Below are positions 43,956 to 53,878 of a stretch of 64,000 bases of DNA, piece by piece (positions within the stretch are counted from its first letter, which is position 1; each line of letters begins with the position of its first letter). The translations under genes were made by a program, and so were the position numbers. The notes beneath the pieces are model-generated. The model did no database searches. It was given only the letters and a program-made list of their open reading frames with translations, and was not told the origin of the DNA. The stretch is from Helicobacter ganmani (GTDB taxonomy: Bacteria > Campylobacterota > Campylobacteria > Campylobacterales > Helicobacteraceae). The DNA lies in NCBI RefSeq assembly GCF_003364315.1, contig NZ_NXLS01000011.1:1-64000 (forward strand). Direction: 5' to 3'.

Positions 43956-44558
43956 TTAAGAGTAAAATTCCATTTCAAACTTCATAAAAGATTCCACTAT
44001 CAACGCAAGTGCTAAATAAAATTTTGCATCACTCCGTGCTTTTAGCTCATCTACCCAACCCAAAAAAGCTTTTTGACTAAATAAAAAGACTTCTTTTGCT
44101 AACTCTACATTCTCTTTCTCTATTAGGTAACGCATAAAGCCGCACAGAAATCCTAAATGTTCCTCTGTTTCTTTAAAATTCTCTGTATTTACTCGCACAT
44201 CACTTCCTTTCATTAATGCTCTAATTTTCAAAAGAGATTGCCCACCAATGCAGTTTTCATAGTAATGCGAAAGATGCATACCGACTTGCTTCCCTCCAAA
44301 AGGCAATGCAAAGAGACGAGAAAATTCCTCTTTAATATTTTGAATCCCATTGTCTTCTAACTCTTGCTTTAAAAGTAGCATACTGCCTTCTGCTTCCTGA
44401 TTTAGAGGAGCATTTAACAAAATTTCTAATTGTTCTTTTGCGATTCCTGCTCTTTCTTCTAGCATTTCAAAAACCAACAAACCATTAAAAAAGTCATAGT
44501 ATAAAACACGAGCATTTTTTAAATTTAATTGTTCTTGTTCGCTCAAATTATCTAACAT
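43956..44558 (-). CDS. TorD-family molybdoenzyme chaperone
   Basis: The all-helical protein (residues 1-200, no Cys cluster, no membrane segment) has the family features EFSRLFALPFGGKQVGMHLSHY with the preceding helix, and the long C-terminal helix. It starts at the ATG giving MLDNLSEQEQ, overlapping the upstream Fe-S gene by 11 bases. TorD-like chaperones bind the Tat signal of cofactor-containing enzymes; here the client is presumably FdhA. The expected length of about 200 aa is met. Confidence 0.85.
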   Translation of the reverse strand: MLDNLSEQEQLNLKNARVLYYDFFNGLLVFEMLEERAGIAKEQLEILLNAPLNQEAEGSMLLLKQELEDNGIQNIKEEFSRLFALPFGGKQVGMHLSHYYENCIGGQSLLKIRALMKGSDVRVNTENFKETEEHLGFLCGFMRYLIEKENVELAKEVFLFSQKAFLGWVDELKARSDAKFYLALALIVESFMKFEMEFYS

Positions 44559-46152
44559 CTGCCTCCCTTTCCTGTGCAATTACATTTGTTGTATCAAGCA
44601 TAACTTTGACTTTGCAATCTGGACAGCATTGAATTGTTCTAAACTTTTTAATATCCTTTGCAAAAGAATCCCCAATCATTAATAGCACTTTTTCAATGGA
44701 TTTCTTTGTGCTAAAAACCTTCCCACATTCCACACACAAAAAGGGCTCATCTTTTGCCAACTCTTGACTTCTAAAAAAATCTGGATTTAGCATAATCCCT
44801 TCTTTATGAAGTTCCATTGCGTCTTCAGGACAGGAAGCAACACAATATCCGCAAGTCGTGCAAAAGCTTGCATTGAAACGTAAAGAAAAATCATCACTTC
44901 TAGCAAAGATTGCATTTACATTGCACGCTCCCACACAAGAAAGACAAAGTGTGCATTTTTGTGTATTTACTTTGATTTCCCCATAAAACACAGAATCTTT
45001 GCGTGATTGTGTCGCGGGTACACTTTTTGCCAAACCATAATCTTTGTCTTTTACCATGTATTGCAACCTCTGTGCAAAAGACTCACGATAAGGTTTGTTG
45101 TAGCGGTTTTGATAAAAATAAGATTCTATTCGTGGTAATTCCAATTGCGATAAGAATTCTACCTGCTGCACAGCAAAAATAAAATTTTGTTGATGGATTT
45201 GCTGTGTAATATGATTTAAAAATTCCATAGGTGCGCTTAAATTTTGTGTATAAACCACCAAAGCATTTCCGCTCATTTGCACCATACTTAGCAAATCATT
45301 TTCGTTTAGTATCAACAAACTTGGCAAAACTAGAGGCAGAAAATCAGAGGGTAAATTTTTGTTTTGTGAGGCTAAGATTCTATAATCTTGCGTGTTACAT
45401 AAGAAAATCCTTTGTCCTTTATACTGCTCTATGATTTCCCCCAAGCTTTCTTTGGGCAACTCCTCATATTCCAAACAATTTGTCGGACACACACCCACAC
45501 ATGCACCACAGGCAATGCAATCAATTGGTGAAAAAACCAATTCCATTAAGTCGTCGTTATTATCTACACCAAAGGTAGGACAAACATTTGCACATCTTGT
45601 GCAATGTCTTTCTCTCCTATGATGATATTGGCAAAGATTCTCTTGATAACCAATTATTTCTTTATAGGAATAAATACCAATATTTTTTTTCAACTTTTCT
45701 AATAAGCTTTCAGGATTCTTAAAATCAGCTACATTATAGACACCTCTAAAGCGCAACAATTCTTCTTCGCAAACAAACAAAACAGCTTGCGCAAACTCTA
45801 TAATTTCTTCATTATTAAGTTTGGCATTAAATCCACCAAAGCTTCCGCTGAAATTTTCTAACAATTCTAAATCTACTAAGGCAACTTCAAAAAACTCTTG
45901 CGCCAAATCCACAAAATCTTGCACGATTTTTGGAATCGCTCCTTGTTCGCCCGCGTAAATTACCGCAAGTTTCGCATTGATTTCTACTTCTTTGCTATTC
46001 TCTAATGTAAAATCATCTATAATTTCTTGCACGCGTTCTAGCTTGGCTAACTTATGATGATAATCCTTGTTTTGTTTGTTTAACAAAAGGTTACCAGTTG
46101 GTAAAGAAGTTGTATTGATAGTATTAAATGGTTTAAAACCTAATGGATTCAT
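44548..46152 (-). CDS. polyferredoxin-like protein of the fdh cluster (534 aa)
   Basis: At least four ferredoxin-type motifs are visible (CTRCANVCPTF; CIACGACVGVCPTN; CTLCLSCVGACNVN; CTTCGYCVASCPED) and two CxxC pairs near the end (CVECGKVF; CCPDCKVKVML). There is no membrane helix or signal, so it is a cytoplasmic electron-transfer or cofactor-loading protein. A variable N-terminal part (about 170 residues) has no recognised domain. It is the first gene of the fdh operon; similar proteins head Campylobacter fdh clusters. Its exact task is unknown. Confidence 0.85.
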   Translation of the reverse strand: MNPLGFKPFNTINTTSLPTGNLLLNKQNKDYHHKLAKLERVQEIIDDFTLENSKEVEINAKLAVIYAGEQGAIPKIVQDFVDLAQEFFEVALVDLELLENFSGSFGGFNAKLNNEEIIEFAQAVLFVCEEELLRFRGVYNVADFKNPESLLEKLKKNIGIYSYKEIIGYQENLCQYHHRRERHCTRCANVCPTFGVDNNDDLMELVFSPIDCIACGACVGVCPTNCLEYEELPKESLGEIIEQYKGQRIFLCNTQDYRILASQNKNLPSDFLPLVLPSLLILNENDLLSMVQMSGNALVVYTQNLSAPMEFLNHITQQIHQQNFIFAVQQVEFLSQLELPRIESYFYQNRYNKPYRESFAQRLQYMVKDKDYGLAKSVPATQSRKDSVFYGEIKVNTQKCTLCLSCVGACNVNAIFARSDDFSLRFNASFCTTCGYCVASCPEDAMELHKEGIMLNPDFFRSQELAKDEPFLCVECGKVFSTKKSIEKVLLMIGDSFAKDIKKFRTIQCCPDCKVKVMLDTTNVIAQEREADVR

Positions 46153-46388
46153 ATGCCCTCACATCTTATAAAATAGTTTAATTTTTTACCTTATTTGCTC
46201 TTAATCCGCATTTTATTCACTTCACACTAAAAAGTCAAGATTCTTTTAACATTTTCATTATATAAATTAATATATATAAAGGAAAATTAAGGGTTAAAGC
46301 AATATTAATGATAGAATCTCAAAGTGAGACTCTATAAGCTAAAGCAATAAATGAAATAGACTATCTACCCTATGATAAATCCTAGAGA
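46153..46388. promoter_or_regulatory. intergenic region upstream of the fdh operon
   Basis: 236 bases without a gene lie between the end of nuoN and the start of the fdh operon on the same strand. Near the fdh start the minus strand reads ACTATTTTATAAGATGTGAGGGCAT, which offers a -10-like TATTTT/TATAAG and a GAGGG ribosome site. Two alternating AT stretches (near 46260) are present. No terminator hairpin with a T-run was seen. Confidence 0.4.
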
Positions 46389-47873
46389 TTACATCAAACT
46401 TCCACCAATGTAACCATAAATTCCAAATAATAAACCATCTACCACAAAAGCCGATAAGCAAACATAAAGCGTTGCGATTCCTACTACGATTTTAAGAGGC
46501 AAAGTTGCATTCTGTAAATAAACATTCCCATCACTAATCAAAGGGTCTTTTAGGAACATATAAACGATAAGCTTTAAATAATAATATGCCGCAATTGCGC
46601 TATTGATTGCCATAACAAAAGCAAGAAACAAGTAGCCATTATTAATTGCTGCGCTCATCAAATAAACTTTACCCCAAAAAACTGAAAAAGGTGGAATCCC
46701 TGCCAAAGACAACATAAATAATCCCATAATCACAGCGGCTAAAGGACAAAGCTTGATGAGTCCAGAAAATTTTTCATAGGAATGGTCATAACGTTTATCC
46801 CAAATTTGTTCTTTTGTGCGAGAAATCCACAACATCGCAAAGATTCCGAGATTAGTAAAAAGAAACAATATCCAATATAAAAACAATGCACTATAAGCTT
46901 GCATTCCACCAATTAACACAGCACTAAATGCAAATCCCGCGTGAGAAATAGAACTATACGCAAGCATTCGCTTTACATCTTTTTGCACAAGTGCCACCAA
47001 ATTTGGCAAAGTCATTGTAATCACAATTAAAAGATACAACACAGAATGCACCCATATAATTTCTACAAAAATACTAAAAATTCTAATCGCAACTACCAAT
47101 GCTGCAATTTTGGGAGCAATAGACATAAAGCCTGCCAAAAAAGAGTTAGAACCCTCATAAACATCTGGCGTCCAAGTATGGAAAGGCACTAAAGAGGCTT
47201 TGAATCCAATGGAAGCGATAAAAAATACTGCACCACTTAAAACCAAATAAAAAGGCTCATAATCGTGTGCTTCTAGCACATTTCTAATGCCTTCTAAATC
47301 CAAATGTCCGCTTGCTGCATAAAACAACATAGAACCAAAGGCGAAACAACCCGCAGACAAAGAACCCATTGTAAAGTATTTGATTGCTGCCTCAAAAGCA
47401 GTCGCTCGATTGTGCATAGCAATCAGAGTATAGAGCGCAAGGGAAGCTGTTTCTAACCCCAAGAAAATAACGATTAAATGGTCGCTACTTACCATAAATT
47501 GGAATCCTGCACACATAAATAAAAAGAGTGCATAATATTCTGGATAAGCAAACTCGTGGAATCGGTTATAACTCAAAGTCAAAGGCACAAACAAAATCGC
47601 AGAAACTAGAATAATCATTTGTCCTAAAAGCGAGAATCCATCTATCGCAATCAAATCAAAAAAGGCTCTTTCCCCATTGATGCTAAAAAATGTGATATAA
47701 CCCAAACTAAGCCCCAAAAACAAAATCGTAAGCATAGTATAAAGTTGTTTATTTGCATTTTTTAAGCACATATCCACAACCAAAATCAAAAGCCCCCCAA
47801 CAATCGTAATAAGCATAGGAAAGATACTGAAAATATTTAAACTCTCCAATGGAATACTAAAAGTTTCTAACAT
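46389..47873 (-). CDS. nuoN: NADH-quinone oxidoreductase (complex I) subunit N
   Basis: An antiporter-like membrane subunit of the proton-pumping arm, with about 14 helices over 494 aa. The conserved [20 protein letters not shown] with its key Glu, the [21 protein letters not shown] segment and the [20 protein letters not shown] motif are present. The ATG follows the nuoM stop directly. It is the last gene of the nuo operon. Confidence 0.97.
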   Translation of the reverse strand: MLETFSIPLESLNIFSIFPMLITIVGGLLILVVDMCLKNANKQLYTMLTILFLGLSLGYITFFSINGERAFFDLIAIDGFSLLGQMIILVSAILFVPLTLSYNRFHEFAYPEYYALFLFMCAGFQFMVSSDHLIVIFLGLETASLALYTLIAMHNRATAFEAAIKYFTMGSLSAGCFAFGSMLFYAASGHLDLEGIRNVLEAHDYEPFYLVLSGAVFFIASIGFKASLVPFHTWTPDVYEGSNSFLAGFMSIAPKIAALVVAIRIFSIFVEIIWVHSVLYLLIVITMTLPNLVALVQKDVKRMLAYSSISHAGFAFSAVLIGGMQAYSALFLYWILFLFTNLGIFAMLWISRTKEQIWDKRYDHSYEKFSGLIKLCPLAAVIMGLFMLSLAGIPPFSVFWGKVYLMSAAINNGYLFLAFVMAINSAIAAYYYLKLIVYMFLKDPLISDGNVYLQNATLPLKIVVGIATLYVCLSAFVVDGLLFGIYGYIGGSLM

Positions 47874-49532
47874 CTATCTCCCCTCCTCTTGCAAAGATTC
47901 TGCATTCGTTGCATTATTTTCTTTTATTGCTTCTTGTGAATCTTTCTTTTCCCCTTGGGAATTTTCTAAATTTTCAAGATTTTCTATATTTGAGCTTTCT
48001 CCCTGTTGTAAGAATTCTGATAGCTCTAAATCTATCCCTAAAAATGCTTTAGTTTCTGGAGCTACCACACGAGAATACATTACTGCAAGCATATTTTCTA
48101 CACCTTTATTGATGGGTGTTAAAATCGGCTTAGGATACACACCAAGCCAAATCACAATCGCAACCAATGGTAGCAAGGCACTCCATTCACGTTTATCCAA
48201 ATCTTGTAATTTTAAATTTTCTTGATTTATAACTTTTCCATAAAATGCCTTGCGATAGAGATTGAGCATATAAATTGCACCTACAATAATGCTAATTCCC
48301 GCAACTCCTGCAAGAATTGGAGAGATTTGGAAAAACCCAAGCAAAGATAAAAATTCCCCTACGAATCCCATTGTCAAAGGAAGTCCCGCTGAAGCCATCA
48401 TCATAATCCCAAAAATTGCAGCATAATTAGGCATTACCTTTGCGATTCCGCCAAACTCGGCAATCATTTTGGTATGCCTTCTCTCATAAATCATTCCTAC
48501 AAGCATAAACAGCGCGCCACTGATAATCCCATGACTTAACATAAAAAAGACAGACCCGGAAATCCCCTCCATATTTAGCGCGAAGATTCCAATCATAATC
48601 ACACCCATATGTGAAATAGAGCTATAAGCCACCACTTGCTTCATATCCTCTTGCGCAAATGCCACCATTGCGCCATAAACAATCATAATTAAAGACAAAA
48701 TGGCAACAGGCATTAATAAAGCCACACTCGCATCAGGAAAAAGCGGCAAAGAGAAACGTACAAAACCATAAGTTCCCATTTTTAAAAGCACAGCCGCAAG
48801 GATAATAGAACCAATTGTCGGTGCTTGTCCGTGCGCATAAGGCAACCAAGTATGGAAAGGAAACATCGGCACTTTGACTGCCAAACCGCAAAAGAATGCA
48901 AGGAATAACATTATTTGCAAATCCTCTGGGATAAGGCTTAAACTATACCATTCCAACAGAGAAAATGTCCAAACCCCACTCACGCTAAAGTAATAATACG
49001 TTAAAAACAAGATTCCAATTAGCATAATCATTGAACCCAAAAAGGTATATAAGAAAAACTTCACAGCGGCATAGATTCTACTACCACTTCCCCAAGCACC
49101 AATAATATAAAGCATTGGCACTAAAGACAATTCCCAAAAGATATAAAACAAAATCATATCCAATGCGCAAAATACGCCAATCATTATGCTTTCAAGACAT
49201 AAAAGCGAAAGGATAAGCTTCTTGGTTTCTTGTGTTTCATTCAAATAAATGAAGCCTATTAAACTAATCAATGCACTTAACACAATCAAAAAGAGAGAGA
49301 TTCCATCTACACCCACAAGATAACTGATACCAAAATTAACCACTAAAGGAAGCGAAGTAACAAACTGAAATCCGTCTGCTTCTCTATCAAAGCTATACCA
49401 TAAAAGCAATGCCAACCCTAGCTCAATAAAGCTAATAACGACTGCGTAAGCTTTAAGATTCTCTTTAATGCCAATTGCTAAAATTGCGCCAATGAATGGG
49501 AAAAAGATAAGCAAAGTTAAAAGGTAGTCCAT
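47874..49532 (-). CDS. nuoM: NADH-quinone oxidoreductase subunit M, with charged C-terminal tail
   Basis: An antiporter-like subunit with about 14 helices. FYIFWELSLVPMLYIIGAWG with the conserved Glu, KVPMFPFHTWLPYAHGQAP and EDMKQVVAYSSISHMG are present. I start at the ATG after GGAGGCAGT (MDYLLTLLIFF); it overlaps the nuoL end by 16 bases. After the last helix comes a tail of about 50 residues rich in Glu, Asn and Ser (FLQQGESSNIENLENLENS), unlike most NuoM proteins. Confidence 0.96.
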   Translation of the reverse strand: MDYLLTLLIFFPFIGAILAIGIKENLKAYAVVISFIELGLALLLWYSFDREADGFQFVTSLPLVVNFGISYLVGVDGISLFLIVLSALISLIGFIYLNETQETKKLILSLLCLESIMIGVFCALDMILFYIFWELSLVPMLYIIGAWGSGSRIYAAVKFFLYTFLGSMIMLIGILFLTYYYFSVSGVWTFSLLEWYSLSLIPEDLQIMLFLAFFCGLAVKVPMFPFHTWLPYAHGQAPTIGSIILAAVLLKMGTYGFVRFSLPLFPDASVALLMPVAILSLIMIVYGAMVAFAQEDMKQVVAYSSISHMGVIMIGIFALNMEGISGSVFFMLSHGIISGALFMLVGMIYERRHTKMIAEFGGIAKVMPNYAAIFGIMMMASAGLPLTMGFVGEFLSLLGFFQISPILAGVAGISIIVGAIYMLNLYRKAFYGKVINQENLKLQDLDKREWSALLPLVAIVIWLGVYPKPILTPINKGVENMLAVMYSRVVAPETKAFLGIDLELSEFLQQGESSNIENLENLENSQGEKKDSQEAIKENNATNAESLQEEGR

Positions 49533-51385
49533 ACTGCCTCCATACAAACAAAAAATATTAATACAAGTAGCAATAAAACTACCACACCAAAAAACATAAT
49601 TTTTAACATTTTAGAAAGATTCCCACCTTGAATCCATTGCATACTTTCTCCGCTACTATTAAGGAATCTTGCAATCATATCTACTACGAAATCTACCACA
49701 CACTTATCAATCAACCAAGCAACTTTGGCAAGCCTAATATAATTCTGTATAAACAGCCTATCATACAGCATAGGAATATAATACTGATGGCTTAAGAGTT
49801 GATAAATAAAAGTTTCCTGCCATTTAGAAGAAAAACCACCTTTTTTGTATTTTAACACCGCAAATGCAATCCCACTTAAAGCCACAAAAGAAGTCAAGAA
49901 AATAAGATTCCAAATGGTTTGAGATTCCAAATTTGCGCTAAAATCAGGCAGGGTTTGCGTAACAAAATGATGAAAAGTTGGCTCAAAGAATCCCGCAAAT
50001 ACCGCCAAGATTCCAAGCGGCAACATAGCATAAAGCATATAAGGATAAGCCTCATAGGGATGCTCTTCTTCGTGCTTTTTCTCGCCAAAAAATACAAGCA
50101 TAATCAGTCGGAAGCTATAAAATGCAGTTAAAAACGCACCCAACAATAATATTCCCCATAAGATATAAGCTCCAGAACCGAATGCAGCTTCCAAGATTTT
50201 ATCTTTGGAGAAAAATCCAGAGAACGGATAGATTCCCGCTAAGGCAATAGACGCTAAAATCATCAAAATTGCAGTAATTTTAAGGGGACGATAAAGTGCT
50301 CCCATTTTTGAAATATCCAATTTATCGTGCATAGCGTGCATTACATTTCCAGCTCCCAAGAACAACAAAGATTTAAAAAAAGCGTGAGTCGCAAGGTGAA
50401 AAAGAGCAATCCAATAAGCCTCTAATCCTGCTGCAACAAACATATAACCTAACTGCGAAAGAGTAGAATATGCGATAATACGTTTCAAATCCTTATTCAC
50501 TAATGCCATAGTTGCAGCAAAAAGTGCTACAAATGCTCCTAAACTCGCAATTAAAAAGCCAATTTCAGGAATCATTGTATAAAGTGGATTCGCCCGAATC
50601 ACTAAATAAACTCCAGCAGTTACCATTGTTGCCGCGTGGATTAATGCAGAAACAGGGGTTGGACCTTCCATCGCATCTGCGAGCCAAGTATGCAAAGGAA
50701 ATTGCGCACTTTTACCCATTGCACCCACAAAAAGTAGAATCCCAATTGCTATTAAAATCCCTTTGGGTGCTTCATACACACTACTTAAAACTTCTTCATA
50801 GCTCAAAGTGCCAAAAGTCCAATAGATTAAAAAGATTCCAAGCAACATTCCAAGGTCAGCGATTCTATTCATAATAAAGGCTTCATTTGCTGCAAAAGAA
50901 GCAGAATCACGCTCATACCAAAATCCAATCAACATCCAAGAACAAAGTCCAACGCCTTCCCAGCCAATGAATAATCCTGCAAAGTTATCACTCATAACCA
51001 AAATCAGCATAGAAAAGACGAAAGCACTCAAATAAATAAAGAATCTATTGAAACTTTTATCGTGGCTCATATAACCAATAGAATAGATATGCACGCACAA
51101 AGAAACAAGCGTTACTACAAATATCATTGTCGCACTAACACTATCTACTAAAAATCCAAAAGGAATATAAAGTCCCCCAGCTCCAATCCAATCCATTAGT
51201 ATTACTTTGACAACACCACCTTGTAATGTATGCACAAAAAGCAATGCAGAGGCTAGAAATGAAAATCCCAACATCAAGGAAGCAAAGATTCCAACACTAA
51301 TCAACTTCTGCTTTGAAGCAAATGGAATCCCAAACAATGAACCCACCAATGGCGCAAACAATGCAATATATAAAATCGCTTCCAT
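49517..51385 (-). CDS. nuoL: NADH-quinone oxidoreductase subunit L
   Basis: The largest antiporter-like subunit (622 aa), with the long lateral helix at its C-terminus. GWEGVGLCSWMLIGFWYE, GKSAQFPLHTWLADAMEGPTP and NKDLKRIIAYSTLSQLG are present. Its stop lies inside the start of nuoM. AAGG is found before the ATG. Confidence 0.97.
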   Translation of the reverse strand: MEAILYIALFAPLVGSLFGIPFASKQKLISVGIFASLMLGFSFLASALLFVHTLQGGVVKVILMDWIGAGGLYIPFGFLVDSVSATMIFVVTLVSLCVHIYSIGYMSHDKSFNRFFIYLSAFVFSMLILVMSDNFAGLFIGWEGVGLCSWMLIGFWYERDSASFAANEAFIMNRIADLGMLLGIFLIYWTFGTLSYEEVLSSVYEAPKGILIAIGILLFVGAMGKSAQFPLHTWLADAMEGPTPVSALIHAATMVTAGVYLVIRANPLYTMIPEIGFLIASLGAFVALFAATMALVNKDLKRIIAYSTLSQLGYMFVAAGLEAYWIALFHLATHAFFKSLLFLGAGNVMHAMHDKLDISKMGALYRPLKITAILMILASIALAGIYPFSGFFSKDKILEAAFGSGAYILWGILLLGAFLTAFYSFRLIMLVFFGEKKHEEEHPYEAYPYMLYAMLPLGILAVFAGFFEPTFHHFVTQTLPDFSANLESQTIWNLIFLTSFVALSGIAFAVLKYKKGGFSSKWQETFIYQLLSHQYYIPMLYDRLFIQNYIRLAKVAWLIDKCVVDFVVDMIARFLNSSGESMQWIQGGNLSKMLKIMFFGVVVLLLLVLIFFVCMEAVWTTF

Positions 51386-51387
51386 AC

Positions 51388-51690
51388 TTAGCCTTCCATA
51401 ATTTGTAATTTATCTAAATCTAATGTATGATGCTTTTTATACCAAGCAATAAGCAACCCTACCCCAATTGCAACTTCGCTTGCCGCAACAGCGAGAATAA
51501 AGAATGCAAACATTTGTCCATTTAAATCCCCGAGATATTTTCCAACGGCGACGAATCCGACATTTACAGAGCTTAACAAAATCTCTGTTGCAAAAAATAA
51601 CATTAGTAAATTTTTGCGTCTAAGCATTCCAAAGACGCCAATCATAAACATAAGACTAGATAAAATCAAATAATGATTAAGCGTTATCAT
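51388..51690 (-). CDS. nuoK: NADH-quinone oxidoreductase subunit K
   Basis: A three-helix subunit of 100 aa (MITLNHYLILSSLMFMIGVFG, then FFATEILLSSVNVGFVA with the conserved Glu). I chose the ATG after GGAGAGCAAG, 14 bases inside the nuoJ end; the upstream codons are also open but unneeded. Confidence 0.95.
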   Translation of the reverse strand: MITLNHYLILSSLMFMIGVFGMLRRKNLLMLFFATEILLSSVNVGFVAVGKYLGDLNGQMFAFFILAVAASEVAIGVGLLIAWYKKHHTLDLDKLQIMEG

Positions 51691-52243
51691 CTTGCTCTCC
51701 TTTTGGTGCTTGCTCATTTAAGGTTAGAGAATAATGCATTCCTTTGCCAGCTAGCACAATTCCCGCAATCATTGCTACAAGCAACATCATTGCCGCAATT
51801 TCAAAAGGAATCAGAAATTTTGTAAAAAGCACATAGCCTACCATTTGCACATTTCCCACACCCTCTTGTGGTGGAATCACAGCTTCTAAAGTTGCAAGAT
51901 TCTGCGTAATAATCGGAGCAACAACCACAATAACAAGCAGTAATGCCCCCAAACCGCTTAAGACAAACAAAACCCTAGGATTCGCAATTTTTTCATTTTG
52001 TAATTTTTGAGCATCAAAAAACATCATCGCAAAAGCATAAAGCGCAATGACCGCTCCCGTATAAACGACAATTTGCACAACACCCAAAAATTCTGCTCCA
52101 AGCAAAAAGAAAAAAGCAGAAACAAAAATCATTCCCGCCGCCAATGCACTTAAGGCATAAAGGATATTGCGCGTTGTAACCACGACCAAAAACATTGCTA
52201 AAGTTAAAGCGCAAAATGTGTAAAACGCAATGGCTTCAAGCAT
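51677..52243 (-). CDS. nuoJ: NADH-quinone oxidoreductase subunit J
   Basis: A five-helix membrane subunit (188 aa); FFLLGAEFLGVVQIVVYTGAV and IALYAFAMMFFDAQK match the family. The ATG overlaps the nuoI stop by eight bases, behind AAGGAGGAAGTCA. Confidence 0.95.
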   Translation of the reverse strand: MLEAIAFYTFCALTLAMFLVVVTTRNILYALSALAAGMIFVSAFFFLLGAEFLGVVQIVVYTGAVIALYAFAMMFFDAQKLQNEKIANPRVLFVLSGLGALLLVIVVVAPIITQNLATLEAVIPPQEGVGNVQMVGYVLFTKFLIPFEIAAMMLLVAMIAGIVLAGKGMHYSLTLNEQAPKGEQDDNA

Positions 52244-52886
52244 TGACTTCCTCCTTTTGTTTTATTTCTGCGGTTGTTTTTATTGCATTTTCATCTGTCT
52301 CTTCTAAATATTTCAAAGGGGTGAGCTTAATATGTTTATCCGCATCTACGCTTATGCTTCCAACACCGCTAAATTCAGAATCCCGCCCGCTTAACACTTT
52401 ATCAATCGGTGTTAGCATATCATTTTTCAAAGCAAAAGACGCTCTTTGTTCGCTTGCATTCTCGTATCTCTTTCCATGCACAATCGCAAGTTCAGGGCAA
52501 ACCTCTGCACACAATCCGCAATAAATACATCGCCCAAAGTTAATGCTATATTCAAAGACTTTTTTGCGTCTATCCTCACCATATCCTGTTTCCATACGAA
52601 TGCAATTTGCCACACAAATCTTTTCACATAATCCGCAACCAATACATCGCTCGTTTCCGCTTTCAAGCAAACGTTTTAGCTCATGCACTGCACGATAACG
52701 CGGACTTAATGGTAATTTTTCTAATGGATATTGCACAGTGTGGATTTGCGCCTTGTAAAACTCCTTAAATACAAGCCACAAGCCTACAAACAATTCACCC
52801 TTTAATGCGCGATTCCAAAACCTCACAAATTTTTGCGCATTACTCAAGAGAGGTGTTTGCTCAACAATCTTGATATATTTACTCAA
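52236..52886 (-). CDS. nuoI: NADH-quinone oxidoreductase subunit I
   Basis: This subunit (about 216 aa) carries the N6a/N6b [4Fe-4S] clusters: CIGCGLCEKICVAN and CIYCGLCAEVCPE. I start it at a TTG (MSKYIKIVEQTP) that overlaps the nuoH stop and has GGAGG six bases before it; the open frame runs further into nuoH. A C-terminal acidic tail of about 60 residues follows the ferredoxin domain. Confidence 0.94.
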   Translation of the reverse strand: MSKYIKIVEQTPLLSNAQKFVRFWNRALKGELFVGLWLVFKEFYKAQIHTVQYPLEKLPLSPRYRAVHELKRLLESGNERCIGCGLCEKICVANCIRMETGYGEDRRKKVFEYSINFGRCIYCGLCAEVCPELAIVHGKRYENASEQRASFALKNDMLTPIDKVLSGRDSEFSGVGSISVDADKHIKLTPLKYLEETDENAIKTTAEIKQKEEVNA

Positions 52887-53878
52887 TTTCCACCTCCTAA
52901 ACAAATGATACCCGTAACAAAAACATTTAAAAGTGCGAGCGGAAATAAGACTCTCCAACATAAACCCATAAGTTGGTCTGGGCGAATATGAGGATAAGCT
53001 GCTCTTGCCCACATAAATAAAAAGATAAGAAAACTGACTTTTAAGATAATTGCGATTCCTCCGGGAATGAATCCAAGCGGATTAAAACCACCTAGGAAAA
53101 TCAAAGACACAACAAAAGACAATGCAATCATACTTGCATATTCACCAATAAAAAACATTCCCCAACGCATTCCCGCATATTCTGTCGCATATCCCGCAAC
53201 AATTTCCGCTTCGTGTTCTAGCAAATCAAAGGGTGTCCTATTAAGCTCTGCATAACCAGCAAACAAAAATAAAACAAACGCTAGAGGCTGTGAAAATATC
53301 AGCCAATTTGTGATTCCTCCTCCTTGATAATTGTTAATATCAATCAAGGATAAAGAGCCAACTAACATTAAAGGCGCCAAAAGAGATAACCCAGAAACAA
53401 CTTCAAAACTAAGTAATTGCACCGCTGTTCTTGCTGCCCCCAAAATAGACCATTTACTATTTGCACTAATACCACCCAGCAAAGGACCATATAAGCCAGC
53501 AGCCCCAACACCAAGCACAAATAGAATCCCGACATTAATATCTGAAATGATAGGTTGAATGGTATAACCAAAAAGCTCAAATTCAGGAAAAAATGGAATT
53601 GGAGCCATTGCGATAAAAGCGGTTGCTGCTGTAATTGTTGGTGCGATTCTAAAGATAAGGCGATTTGCTCCACTTGGCACAATATCTTCTTTGGTAAAAA
53701 GCTTAATCCCATCGGCTAAAATCTGCAAAACCCCAAAAGGTCCCACCATCGTTGGACCTAAACGACGTTGGAAAAAAGCTAGAATCTTGCGCTCTACATA
53801 AGTCGTAAAACCTGCCAATGCTGAAAAAATCAGCACGACAAGTAAAATTTTAATCAGCGTCTCAATAATATAATTCAT
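52883..53878 (-). CDS. nuoH: NADH-quinone oxidoreductase subunit H
   Basis: The eight-helix subunit at the quinone site (331 aa). Motifs YVERKILAFFQRRLGPTMVG, GVGAAGLYGPLLGG, ELNRTPFDLLEHEAEIVAGY and the WARAAYPHIRPDQLM end are complete. It starts within the nuoG stop (4-base overlap). Confidence 0.97.
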   Translation of the reverse strand: MNYIIETLIKILLVVLIFSALAGFTTYVERKILAFFQRRLGPTMVGPFGVLQILADGIKLFTKEDIVPSGANRLIFRIAPTITAATAFIAMAPIPFFPEFELFGYTIQPIISDINVGILFVLGVGAAGLYGPLLGGISANSKWSILGAARTAVQLLSFEVVSGLSLLAPLMLVGSLSLIDINNYQGGGITNWLIFSQPLAFVLFLFAGYAELNRTPFDLLEHEAEIVAGYATEYAGMRWGMFFIGEYASMIALSFVVSLIFLGGFNPLGFIPGGIAIILKVSFLIFLFMWARAAYPHIRPDQLMGLCWRVLFPLALLNVFVTGIICLGGGN

